In this document: piece by piece, positions 14,208 through 21,123 of the stretch | How the letters are laid out: every line of letters starts with the position of its first letter | Numbering within the stretch: position 1 is the first letter of the stretch | From: an uncultured Micrococcales bacterium | GTDB taxonomy: Bacteria > Actinomycetota > Actinomycetes > Actinomycetales > Microbacteriaceae | DNA: 21,123 bases | Assembly: GCA_903866485.1 (NCBI GenBank) | Contig: CAIPNT010000127.1 | Location: 1 to 21,123 of the forward strand | Direction: 5' to 3' | The notes under the pieces: generated by a model | Told to the model about the DNA's origin: nothing | The model's database searches: none | Seen by the model: the letters and a program-made list of their open reading frames with translations, nothing else | Made by a program: the position numbers and the translations under genes

Positions 14208-15127
14208 ATTCGGTTGTCAAGCAGCGTATAGACCCTGATTGGTCGCCCGTTCGGATTTGCTCGGTAGAGCCCACTTTCGAGAAGGGTTGGGCAAGGCATG
14301 GTTACATAACGACTGCTTGCCGGGTCAGATTCGAACGCACTTTGCAAAGCAGTTAGCAAAACCAGCGGACTGTCACCGAGGCAATAGACCTCACCAGCGC
14401 GATAGCCCAAAGCACTGAGCGAGTCGCCGACCTGACCTAGTGCTTGGTAAAGATGTGCGCCGAGGGCACCTTGAGGTGCCACGCGCAACTTGAGTTCGGC
14501 GCGGCTGGCCAGCACATGGCGGTATTGATCGCGCGGAATCTGCCACAGCTGCAAGGCGCTGTGGTTAAAGAAAACCAACCCCGAGATCACGTCTTCGTGA
14601 AGGTTGTATTCGAGGTCAGGTGCGCCCGGAGGTGGCACTGCCAGACCCTCGTGTTCGTGACCGCCAATCCAAATGACGGTGAGTCGTTCGGCGATACGCG
14701 GCTCGATCAGATAGGCGCTGGCAATCTCGGTGAGGCTGGCACCACACACCACAAACAGAGGGGTGTCGGCATCGTCGCGCATCGCCTCTTGAATGATGAA
14801 ACGAATACCCTCAGATTGCTGAGGAGTGTGCACATTAATCATCGCGGTCGGGGCTCCAGCCAAAACCGATACCTGTCCAGTCTTGCCACAAAGCGACACA
14901 ATCTTTTCGGCAGCGGCAACCGCTACTGCCACCTCATCTCCATCCGGGCTTTGACCCCACGGGTCGCCCTCGCGAAGGTGGGTGCCGATTATTGCGCGCA
15001 CCTCGACGCTGGGGCTCAGCAGGTGGTGAGCCAGCTGCACTAGCCCATCCGGGTCGCCCGAAAAATCGTTGTCGATAATTACTCGCATGCGCGGTTGAAT
15101 CAGGTCGATGTTCCAGGCTTCGGTCAT
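14180..15127 (-). CDS. Nucleoside hydrolase-family protein (IUNH-like), C-terminus shortened by frameshift
   Basis: A 315-residue protein of the inosine-uridine nucleoside hydrolase superfamily, Ca2+-dependent enzymes that split N-ribosides into ribose and base. The N-terminal metal site reads IIDNDFSGDPDG (D19, D21, D25, D27), a variant of the usual DTDPGIDD in which the last aspartate is displaced by one residue. VVCGASLTEIASAY resembles the family G-x-LTN-x-A segment. IWIGGHEHEGLA and EYNLHEDVIS (family: W-x-GG and E-x-N-x-x-x-D) complete the pocket. The ATG at 15127-15125 has GGAG eight bases upstream. The last codons (LMQS, stop at 14182-14180) are out of frame relative to repeat copy 1; one extra base near 14192 would add about 11 residues. 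The loss is small and outside the active site. Substrate specificity is unknown. Confidence 0.87.
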   Translation of the reverse strand: MTEAWNIDLIQPRMRVIIDNDFSGDPDGLVQLAHHLLSPSVEVRAIIGTHLREGDPWGQSPDGDEVAVAVAAAEKIVSLCGKTGQVSVLAGAPTAMINVHTPQQSEGIRFIIQEAMRDDADTPLFVVCGASLTEIASAYLIEPRIAERLTVIWIGGHEHEGLAVPPPGAPDLEYNLHEDVISGLVFFNHSALQLWQIPRDQYRHVLASRAELKLRVAPQGALGAHLYQALGQVGDSLSALGYRAGEVYCLGDSPLVLLTALQSAFESDPASSRYVTMPCPTLLESGLYRANPNGRPIRVYTLLDNRMLLEDLMQS

Positions 15128-15183
15128 AGATTGCGCTCCTCTGCTTGCAATCTATCGTCAAAACATTGGGTCGAAACCGACTA

Positions 15184-15205
15184 GTTCAAAGTGTTCGTCT
15201 TGAAC
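15184..15205. promoter_or_regulatory. Inverted repeat in divergent nucleoside hydrolase / esterase gap
   Basis: GTTCAA (15184-15189) and TTGAAC (15200-15205) form 6-bp inverted half-sites with a 10-nt spacer, 22 bp overall, in the 121-base divergent gap. The arrangement fits a dimeric regulator acting on one or both genes, but the arms are short. No convincing promoter pair was identified here. Confidence 0.25.
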
Positions 15206-15248
15206 CCGAATCGCACTAGAGTCGAACCATCCACGAATAGGAGCCGCA

Positions 15249-16178
15249 ATGCCGCTAAGCCCGCTTTTCAAAAACCGCCTGCACCTGCTTTTTGACGAGA
15301 GCAAAGGTGAGCGCGAACGCCACCTGGCCTTTGAGGCGCCGCTGAGCGAATATGTTTCGCCGCCTATTGAAACCAAGGATGTGTCGATCGCCGGGCCACT
15401 TGGTTCAATCAAGGCTCGCCTCTACCGCCCGGCCGGCAACACCGATGACCTGCCTGGCTTCATCTGGTTTCACGGCGGCGGTTTCATGTTTGGCGATATT
15501 GAAATGAACGAGGCAGACATCGTGGCTCGCGAAATTGCGCACCGAGGCGGCATTGCCGTGTTGACCGTCGATTATGCGCTCTGCGGGCCAGAACAGTTCT
15601 TTCCGGCGCCACACAACGACGGCATCGCTTCGCTGCGCTGGCTTGCCAACAATGCGAGTGACCTGCACATCGACCGCGACCACATTTTTATTGGCGGCAT
15701 TAGCGCCGGCGGTGCGTTGGCCGCTTCGGTGGCGATTGCCGACCGTGATTCGGGCGATAACTTTTTGGCCGGCCAGCTTTTGAACTGCCCAGACCTGCAC
15801 CGCGCCCTGCCGGCCTTTAGCGAAGAGTTGGCCTCCAAGAAAGCAGAAGAGCCGCAGGCCGTTTTCTTTAGCCACGAGATCGTTGACCAACACCACGAGC
15901 GTCACATTCGCCCGGGCGACGAGGTTGCCGACTGGTGGTATGCCGGTGATGTGGCAAGCAAGGCCAGATTAGCCCCCGCCCAAATCATCAACTGCGAATA
16001 TGACGGGTTGCGCGCTTCGGGCGAAGAATATGCTCGCCAACTGGCAGCCGAAGGCGTTGAGGTTGAGGTGCTAACTCAGGCGGGTGTGCCACACGCACAC
16101 ATCAACCGTCATCCGGCAGATTGTGTCGAAATGGATGAGACGCTAAACGAGATGGTTCGCTGGATCAAGGCGCACTGA
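15249..16178 (+). CDS. Alpha/beta hydrolase, hormone-sensitive-lipase (HSL) type esterase
   Basis: A 309-residue alpha/beta-hydrolase fold protein of the HSL group (Abhydrolase_3). The oxyanion-hole motif HGGG is at residues 75-78 (WFHGGGFMFGD), the nucleophile elbow GISAGG places the catalytic serine at S152, the acid is D252 (INCEYDGLRASGEEYA) and the histidine is H282 or H284 (GVPHAHIN). No signal peptide is visible, so it is expected in the cytoplasm. Family members hydrolyse short-chain acyl esters; the true substrate here is unknown. The ATG at 15249 follows TAGGAG by five bases. It diverges from the nucleoside hydrolase gene and converges on the CtaG-like gene with a 34-base gap. Confidence 0.92.
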   Translation: MPLSPLFKNRLHLLFDESKGERERHLAFEAPLSEYVSPPIETKDVSIAGPLGSIKARLYRPAGNTDDLPGFIWFHGGGFMFGDIEMNEADIVAREIAHRGGIAVLTVDYALCGPEQFFPAPHNDGIASLRWLANNASDLHIDRDHIFIGGISAGGALAASVAIADRDSGDNFLAGQLLNCPDLHRALPAFSEELASKKAEEPQAVFFSHEIVDQHHERHIRPGDEVADWWYAGDVASKARLAPAQIINCEYDGLRASGEEYARQLAAEGVEVEVLTQAGVPHAHINRHPADCVEMDETLNEMVRWIKAH

Positions 16179-16179
16179 G

Positions 16180-16205
16180 CCTCGAACGGCCAGTCCGAGT
16201 CGAGG
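16180..16205. terminator. Possible bidirectional hairpin between convergent genes
   Basis: CCTCGA (16180-16185) and TCGAGG (16200-16205) form a 6-bp stem with a 14-nt loop between the esterase stop and the CtaG-like gene stop. There is no T-run on either side, so this is a weak candidate for termination in both directions. Confidence 0.25.
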
Positions 16206-16212
16206 TCTGCAA

Positions 16213-17097
16213 CTAGCCTCGAGTGCCCCGCAGGTGCTGACGCACCAGCTCTTCATACTCGGCTTCGCTGAGGTCATCCGTTTTGCGCGCCTCTTTGCGG
16301 TCAGATTTGCGCCAGCGAATCAGCAGCATAATCAGCAGTGGCAGGTCGGCACCCTCGGCAATCATCCAAAGCAGGTTGCCCGAGAAGTGTTGATCGCTGA
16401 GCGGGCCTGAAAACCATGATGGCGCGTTGACGGCGACGCGGGTTACGCCATCCATGATTGTGTCGCTGATGCTGAGAACAACGCCCGGAATGGCATCGAG
16501 CATGAGCTCCATAAACGCCAGCATGAACTCACCCGTGATAAAGAGGCTGCTGCGATGCGCCTGATGTGAAACCAACGGCAAGACCATGATTAGGCCGAGC
16601 ATCGGTACCAAAACAGAGATCAGGTTTTCGGCCAAATAACTTTGACGCACCACACCGGCAATCGGAGTGATGAAAAACATGAATAGCACCAGCGCAAAAA
16701 TCGGCGCAAAGATGGCGTTCGAAACCAGACGCACTGGCCACGAGCCCAAGACCCGACGTAGGCGCTTGCGAGGTGCCTCGCGCAGCACGGTTGCCGCCAG
16801 GGCGATTGGGCGACCAAGCGACATCAACAGCGGCACCCCAAAAAGCAGCAGGGCGATGCGGGTGGTGAATGCCCAGCGCAAGTCGTGGCTATAGGTGCCA
16901 AAAAAGCCAAAGCCGAGCCACGCGTATAGCCCAACGCCGAAGACTACAAATGCCAAGGTGCGAAAGATTGGCCAGCTGTGGCCACGGCGTGAGAGCGCAC
17001 GAACCCCTGATAAATAGAGTGCGATTGCAAGCGCCGAAACGATCAGCGTGGTCGGGTCAAAACGATAGGTTGAGACGAAAATTGCAAAGGTTGGCAC
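16213..17097 (-). CDS. CtaG_caa3-like multi-pass membrane protein lacking the family histidines
   Basis: A 294-residue protein with about seven membrane segments (near 14-32, 44-64, 78-103, 124-150, 158-177, 186-212, 238-262). It aligns by eye with the CtaG_caa3 family of cytochrome c oxidase assembly proteins, which are linked to copper delivery: FDPTTLIVSALAIALYLSGVRAL at the start, LLMSLGRPIALA, MELMLDAIPGVVLSISDTIM and DQHFSGNLLWMIAEG followed by RWRKSDRKEAR near the end. Where the family carries HMxxHM after the Y-S pair, this protein reads WAFTTRI (residues 75-81), so both histidines are gone, and the later H-x-x-H-x-H region is ENLISVLVP. It may not bind copper. The start is GTG at 17097-17095; AAAGG directly abuts it, so a leaderless or unusual start is possible. 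The gene diverges from a deacetylase gene with only 36 bases between them. Confidence 0.75.
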   Translation of the reverse strand: MPTFAIFVSTYRFDPTTLIVSALAIALYLSGVRALSRRGHSWPIFRTLAFVVFGVGLYAWLGFGFFGTYSHDLRWAFTTRIALLLFGVPLLMSLGRPIALAATVLREAPRKRLRRVLGSWPVRLVSNAIFAPIFALVLFMFFITPIAGVVRQSYLAENLISVLVPMLGLIMVLPLVSHQAHRSSLFITGEFMLAFMELMLDAIPGVVLSISDTIMDGVTRVAVNAPSWFSGPLSDQHFSGNLLWMIAEGADLPLLIMLLIRWRKSDRKEARKTDDLSEAEYEELVRQHLRGTRG

Positions 17098-17133
17098 CCT
17101 TTAACCTTGCCACCATTCGGATAGGTTTGTGAC

Positions 17134-17862
17134 ATGGCTCTCGAACTAAACCGACGCGGATTCTTGACTGCCGCAACCCTGTCGGCAACCGCAGCCGCCA
17201 CCACTGCATCGGCGTTTGCCATCGAGAGTTTGCCTGCCCAAGCAGCCGGCTGGCCGAAGTCGGCGCTGTGGCGACTGCCGCCACATTCAGGAGCGATTGC
17301 CTGGACGGTTGACGATGGCAAGAGCTATGACACGGTTTCTAAGTACATCGACTTTATTGAGCAGTCTGGCATTCGTTTGACGTTTTTTGTCACCACAAAA
17401 TATTCATCTTGGTTGAAGGTGCAACCGCGGCTGCAGCCTTTGGTCAACTCGGGCCAGGTGCAGTTGGGCAACCACACCATGAACCACCCAAACCTGACCA
17501 AACTATCGGCGGCACAGGTGCAGTCTGAGCTTGGCGGATGCCAAAAGTTCATCCATGATCACTTTGGGGTTGAATCGCGCCCCTATTTTAGGCCGCCATA
17601 CGGCTATCTCAACGAAACCGTTATCAAAGCCGCTGCTGACATCGGCTATAGCAAGCCAGTGCTTTGGCTGGGCAGCCTGGGCGACAGCACGCCGATTAGC
17701 GAACCTGCTCTGCTAAAACTGGCCAACACCTGGATGACCGAAGACCGCATTCTGATCGGTCACGCCAACCAGCCGACAGTCACACATCTCTACGCTCAGC
17801 TGCTCAAAATCTTGCAAAAACGCCACTTAAAAACCGTGACCATCAAGGATGTTTTTGGCTAG
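17134..17862 (+). CDS. Tat-exported polysaccharide deacetylase (NodB/CE4 domain)
   Basis: A 242-residue protein with a twin-arginine signal (NRRGFLTAA, residues 6-14, then an Ala/Thr-rich stretch to about 38, ending AQAAG) and one NodB domain. The catalytic motifs are TVDDG (D60, D61; family TFDDG), the metal histidines H114 and H118 in HTMNHP, RPPYG at 153-157 and the final histidine H210 in ILIGHANQ. CE4 enzymes remove acetyl groups from peptidoglycan, chitin oligomers or other N-acetylated glycans, so a cell-wall or exopolysaccharide role outside the membrane is likely. The ATG at 17134 has no clear Shine-Dalgarno; TAGGTT ends six bases upstream, which fits leaderless transcription. Export through Tat rather than Sec suggests folding with its metal in the cytoplasm. 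Confidence 0.9.
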   Translation: MALELNRRGFLTAATLSATAAATTASAFAIESLPAQAAGWPKSALWRLPPHSGAIAWTVDDGKSYDTVSKYIDFIEQSGIRLTFFVTTKYSSWLKVQPRLQPLVNSGQVQLGNHTMNHPNLTKLSAAQVQSELGGCQKFIHDHFGVESRPYFRPPYGYLNETVIKAAADIGYSKPVLWLGSLGDSTPISEPALLKLANTWMTEDRILIGHANQPTVTHLYAQLLKILQKRHLKTVTIKDVFG

Positions 17863-17901
17863 TTACGGCTGTTAGTCTGAAATCGTACAAGGAGGTACTA
17901 A

Positions 17902-19992
17902 ATGCGCCCACTAGCGCGCGTCATTTTTGACGAAAGTCACCGCCAAGCATGGTCCACAAGACCAGAAATGGCGATGAAGATCAATGCAAACAGCCCGGCC
18001 GACGCGGGTTATGTAACAGCCGCCAATCACCTTAAAGACTCTGGCTTCGATGTCGAAGTGCACGAGTCTGGTGAAATCAATTTGGACACCCTAAATCGAG
18101 CCCAGGTCTTTGTTGCCCTGCACGGCTCTGACGATGCCTGGGAGTCGACCACCAAAATTGGTGAACCGAAATACACCGATGCAGAAATCGACGCCCTGGT
18201 CGAATTTGTTCAATTTGGTGGCGGCCTGATTTTGCTTGGCGAAACCGAGGCACTCAAATATGGCAACTCGACCACGGCAATCGCGGCTCGCTTTGGCATC
18301 GATCTTCTGAACACCACCGTTCAAGACCCAACCAATAACTTCAAGGATGTTGCAACCTGGGTGCTTGCCGATTTGGTGCGCACCTCTGAGTTTGATCTCA
18401 GATCAGGCGCAACTCAGGCCTGCTTCTATCGCAGCGGCGCCATTGCCGTTCGCCCCGAAGCAGCGGCTCGCACCACCGTGATCGCCAAGACTTCGGCCAC
18501 CGCCTCACCGGCAAACACACCGGTCTTGGTTGCCCTAACCTACGGCGCCGGCCGAGTTGTCGTTGCCGCCGACTCAGACCTATTTGGTGACGATTCGATC
18601 AACGACCTGTCGCACCTCGAGCTTTGGCGAAACCTAATCACGTGGGCTGCAGTGGGCTCAAACGGGCAGACAACAAAGGCTGATTCTTGGGCCAAAACCG
18701 ATAAAAACTGGATGGCGCTTGCCGAAGCGGTCGAGTCTTTAAAACCACTGCAGGCCAAAGACGGCTCACTCATTAACACCGATGACAGAGAAGCTGCAGC
18801 GCATCACGTCGAAACTATGGTGGCAAGCATCCGTGCACTAATGCCACGCTTCGAGCACCAGCGGGCCCATCTAGAGGCAACCATAGTTGACCTGCAAAAC
18901 TGGGTGGCTAACGGTTGTGGCGTGCCCGACTTTCTCGACTCGCTCTTGCTTTTCAGGCCAGACCAAACTCGCGTAGGCGGCGTCGAAAACCTTGTGGTGT
19001 TTGCGATGTACACGCAAAACGGAAACCCTAACCGCAACTTTGAAGCCGTTATCACCAAGACCTTCTGGCCTGATTGGGTGGCACAGCTTGAGAAGAATAA
19101 GTATGACAATCCCGCGTTCGTGCCAATCGAGTTTGTCGAATTCACCTCGGGTTATGACACCAACTCGGCGGTGCTGTTTCCTGAGACCGTGGCAACTCGT
19201 GAGTTAGCCAAATTTCACTGGGGTGGCATCTTCTGCGATCGTGAAGCGGCGCGTTTCAGAAAGATAACCAGTGCGGCAGCCGACCTGCTAAAGCTCGCGG
19301 TTCCCGCTGACCTGCAACTGATGTTGAACGATCAGAAGCTGACTCAAGAGTCTTATGTGCTGTGGGATCTGGTTCACGACCGAGCTCACAGCCACGGCGA
19401 CCTGCCGTTTGACCCATTCATGATTAAGCAGCGAATGCCCTTCTGGATGTATGCCCTAGAAGAGCTTAGGTGCGACCTAACCACCTATCGAGAGTCGTTT
19501 GTGCTTGAGCAAAATGGAGTGCATCTAGCTCGCTTTGTGCGATTGGCTATTTTGTTTGACCGCCTATTTCGTTTTCCGATCACCGGAGATCGCAATCGCA
19601 ACTATGACGGCTTGGGAGGGCAAATAATCTTTGCCAGTCTGCACCGCGGCGGCATTGTGAACTGGACAGACAACACTCTGTCAATCGACTGGACTCGCAT
19701 CGACCAAGCCATGCTTGATTTGTGTGAGCAGGTTGAAGAGCTTTATCGAACCGGCATCGACCGCAGCCGACTGGCACACTGGCTTTCGGCCTTCGACTTT
19801 GTGTCAAAACTGGTTGAACCTCACCCAGCATCGCAGTGGGCGAAGGGCCCTGAAGCGTTGCCGCTTGACGGCGAGGTGCGTGGGCTGGTTGACGTGATTT
19901 TGCCGGATGAATTTCCTCTAAACGTTTTTTATGAGGCGTTACGCAAAAAACTAGCCCCTGAAATCGCCGCAACAGCCGGCATCACCGCATAG
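17902..19992 (+). CDS. Two-domain protein: GATase1-like N-terminus plus DUF6421-like domain with HDxxH...ExxxD
   Basis: A 696-residue cytoplasmic-looking protein without signal or membrane segments. The N-terminal 250 residues read like a class I glutamine-amidotransferase-like or DUF4350/IFT52-like fold: RVIFDESHRQAWS, VFVALHG, LVEFVQFGGGLILLGE and YGAGRVVVAADSDLFGDD. The rest (about 260-696) resembles the actinobacterial family I remember as DUF6421, notably LWDLVHDRAHSHGDLPFDPFMIKQRMPFWMYALEELRCDLTTYRE (488-531). This holds HDRAH at 492-496 and E521-xxx-D525, 25 residues on, spaced as in gluzincin metallopeptidases (HExxH then ExxxD), so a zinc enzyme is possible but unproven. The ATG at 17902 follows AAGGAGG. 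A threonine aldolase gene starts 13 bases after the stop, so the two are probably co-transcribed. The biological role is unknown. Confidence 0.8.
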   Translation: MRPLARVIFDESHRQAWSTRPEMAMKINANSPADAGYVTAANHLKDSGFDVEVHESGEINLDTLNRAQVFVALHGSDDAWESTTKIGEPKYTDAEIDALVEFVQFGGGLILLGETEALKYGNSTTAIAARFGIDLLNTTVQDPTNNFKDVATWVLADLVRTSEFDLRSGATQACFYRSGAIAVRPEAAARTTVIAKTSATASPANTPVLVALTYGAGRVVVAADSDLFGDDSINDLSHLELWRNLITWAAVGSNGQTTKADSWAKTDKNWMALAEAVESLKPLQAKDGSLINTDDREAAAHHVETMVASIRALMPRFEHQRAHLEATIVDLQNWVANGCGVPDFLDSLLLFRPDQTRVGGVENLVVFAMYTQNGNPNRNFEAVITKTFWPDWVAQLEKNKYDNPAFVPIEFVEFTSGYDTNSAVLFPETVATRELAKFHWGGIFCDREAARFRKITSAAADLLKLAVPADLQLMLNDQKLTQESYVLWDLVHDRAHSHGDLPFDPFMIKQRMPFWMYALEELRCDLTTYRESFVLEQNGVHLARFVRLAILFDRLFRFPITGDRNRNYDGLGGQIIFASLHRGGIVNWTDNTLSIDWTRIDQAMLDLCEQVEELYRTGIDRSRLAHWLSAFDFVSKLVEPHPASQWAKGPEALPLDGEVRGLVDVILPDEFPLNVFYEALRKKLAPEIAATAGITA

Positions 19993-20005
19993 AGAGAAAA
20001 TACCC

Positions 20006-21040
20006 ATGACTGAAACCAAAATTTCGCGCGGTTTTGCAAGTGACAACTACGCCGGAGTGCATCCAGATATTTTGGTTGCAATTGGCGCCGTAAACGCCGG
20101 CCACCAAACCGCCTATGGTGAAGACGCGGTCACCGCCGAACTCGAAGGCCTGTTCAAACGCGAATTTGGCGAACAAGCCCAGGTGTTTCCGGTGTTCAAC
20201 GGCACCGGCGCCAACGTGGTTGCCCTGCAGGCCTGCGCCAAGCGCTGGGAGGCGGTCATTTGCGCTGATACAGCGCACATCCATGCCGATGAGGGTGGCG
20301 CGCCAGAGAAAATGGCCGGCCTAAAGCTTTGGACCCTGCCAACCCCAGACGGCAAACTCACCGTCGACATCGTGAAGACGGCGATGTTTGACATCGGCAG
20401 CGTTCACCGAGCTCAGCCGGGCGTGATTTCGATCACCAACACCACCGAAATGGGCACGCTATATAGCGCAGATGAGATCAAGGCGCTGGCCGATTATGCC
20501 CACGCCAACAACCTCTATCTGCACCTCGATGGCGCCCGAATTTCAAATGCTGCAGCGGCACTTGGATTGCCGTTCAAGGCTTTCACCGCCGATGTTGGCG
20601 TCGACATTTTGTCATTCGGCGGCACCAAGATTGGCGCCCTCGCGGCCGAGGCGGTTGTGGTTTTGAACCCAGAGTTGGCCGCAGCCATACCGTTCTTGCG
20701 CAAGACCTCGATGCAGCTGGCATCAAAGATGCGGTTTGTCAGTGCGCAGCTGATTGAGATTCTTGCCGGCGGCTTGGGCATCAAAAATGCTCGTCACGCC
20801 AACGCGATGGCCGCCAAACTGGATGCCGGTTTGCGCGCGTTGGGCTTTGAGATTCCGAACCCAACCGAGGCCAACGCAGTGTTTCCCATCTTCACACCGG
20901 CTCAAACCAAGGCGCTGCAAGAGCACTTTAGGTTTTATGTTTGGAACTATGCCACCGGCCAGGTGCGCCTGATGTGCGCGTGGGACACCACCGAGGATGA
21001 TGTTGACCGACTAATTGCACTGGCAGCCGAACTCGTTTAG
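20006..21040 (+). CDS. Low-specificity L-threonine aldolase family PLP enzyme
   Basis: A 344-residue fold-type I PLP enzyme that should cleave L-threonine or L-allo-threonine (and related beta-hydroxy amino acids) to glycine and an aldehyde. Signatures are ASDNYAGVHP at residues 11-20, YGEDAVTAELE, FNGTGANVVAL, the aspartate D175 that binds the pyridine nitrogen (LHLDGARISNA) and the PLP lysine K208 in SFGGTKIGAL. Length is normal for the family. A weak AGAGA lies upstream of the ATG at 20006. It starts 13 bases after the 696-residue gene and is likely in one operon with it, so the substrate may be related to that unknown partner. Its stop overlaps the 3' end of a convergent partial frame by four bases. 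Confidence 0.92.
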   Translation: MTETKISRGFASDNYAGVHPDILVAIGAVNAGHQTAYGEDAVTAELEGLFKREFGEQAQVFPVFNGTGANVVALQACAKRWEAVICADTAHIHADEGGAPEKMAGLKLWTLPTPDGKLTVDIVKTAMFDIGSVHRAQPGVISITNTTEMGTLYSADEIKALADYAHANNLYLHLDGARISNAAAALGLPFKAFTADVGVDILSFGGTKIGALAAEAVVVLNPELAAAIPFLRKTSMQLASKMRFVSAQLIEILAGGLGIKNARHANAMAAKLDAGLRALGFEIPNPTEANAVFPIFTPAQTKALQEHFRFYVWNYATGQVRLMCAWDTTEDDVDRLIALAAELV

Positions 21041-21123
21041 ATCAGGCCCAGATCTAACCCAGCCAAGACCTGTTGCGCACGCTCACGCAGCTCGGGCAAA
21101 TCGCTAAGTCGGTTGAGGCCAAA
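21037..21123 (-). CDS. 3' end of an unrecognised convergent gene (truncated by window edge)
   Basis: The minus strand is open from the window end to a TAA at 21039-21037, encoding 28 residues: FGLNRLSDLPELRERAQQVL followed by AGLDLGLI. The composition (amphipathic helix, Leu/Arg/Glu rich) looks like a real protein C-terminus, and a 4-base convergent overlap with the threonine aldolase stop is unremarkable. It is too short to assign to a family, and a chance open frame is possible. Confidence 0.45.
   Translation of the reverse strand, partial: FGLNRLSDLPELRERAQQVLAGLDLGLI

Noticed and set aside
14444..15043. 199-residue plus-strand open frame
   Set aside because: It is entirely antisense to the nucleoside hydrolase, has no recognisable motif, and fits a shadow of high-GC codon bias.
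15405..15905. 166-residue minus-strand open frame
   Set aside because: Antisense to the esterase with intact catalytic triad; low-complexity shadow composition.

Overview
The window looks like chromosomal DNA of a mid-GC actinobacterium, most likely a small-genome, freshwater-type Microbacteriaceae (Rhodoluna/Aquiluna-like). This is inferred from protein flavour: an actinobacterial-type RlmN N-terminus, a CtaG_caa3-like protein, a Bifidobacterium-like sucrose phosphorylase, a large protein resembling what I remember as DUF6421, a DtxR-type iron box, and GTG/TTG starts. No tRNA, rRNA, CRISPR array, transposase or integrase was seen.

Layout. 1-399: 3' end of a collagen-like (Gly-X-Y) protein gene. 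413-2357: divergent LLM flavin oxidoreductase (-) and nitroreductase (+). 2376-6953 (-): five-gene operon of amino-acid ABC permease, ATPase and binding lipoprotein, then a GNAT acyltransferase and an N-acylamino-acid racemase/OSBS-family enolase, with a GC-rich hairpin between the binding protein and the enzymes. This gene set resembles the D-amino-acid salvage route (succinylate, then racemise) described in Geobacillus, but without the desuccinylase. 7079-8293 (-): rlmN. 8294-8596: regulatory region with a 14-bp LacI-type palindrome and a second inverted repeat inside a promoter. 8597-10827 (+): sucrose phosphorylase and an inositol-monophosphatase-family gene.

10871-13993 (-) is a 1040-residue secreted surface protein with an IPT/TIG domain and three InlB-type repeats. 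It is bracketed by an imperfect ~59-bp direct repeat (10813-10871 and 14150-14207). Each copy carries both the 3' end of the phosphatase gene and the 3' end of the nucleoside hydrolase gene, as expected if the surface-protein gene was inserted into a convergent gene junction that became duplicated. Both neighbouring genes now have altered C-terminal frames. A good DtxR/IdeR iron box lies ahead of the surface-protein gene.

14180-16178: nucleoside hydrolase (-) and HSL-type alpha/beta hydrolase (+). 16213-17862: divergent CtaG-like membrane protein lacking the family histidines (-) and Tat-exported polysaccharide deacetylase (+). 17902-21040 (+): a 696-residue two-domain protein with an HDxxH...ExxxD metallopeptidase-like signature, then a threonine aldolase. 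21037-21123 (-): 3' end of an unrecognised convergent gene.

The clearest candidates for something undescribed are the surface-protein cassette (duplicated junction plus iron box), the zincin-like signature in the 696-residue protein, and the histidine-less CtaG relative. All family names come from reading motifs by eye; no database search was run.
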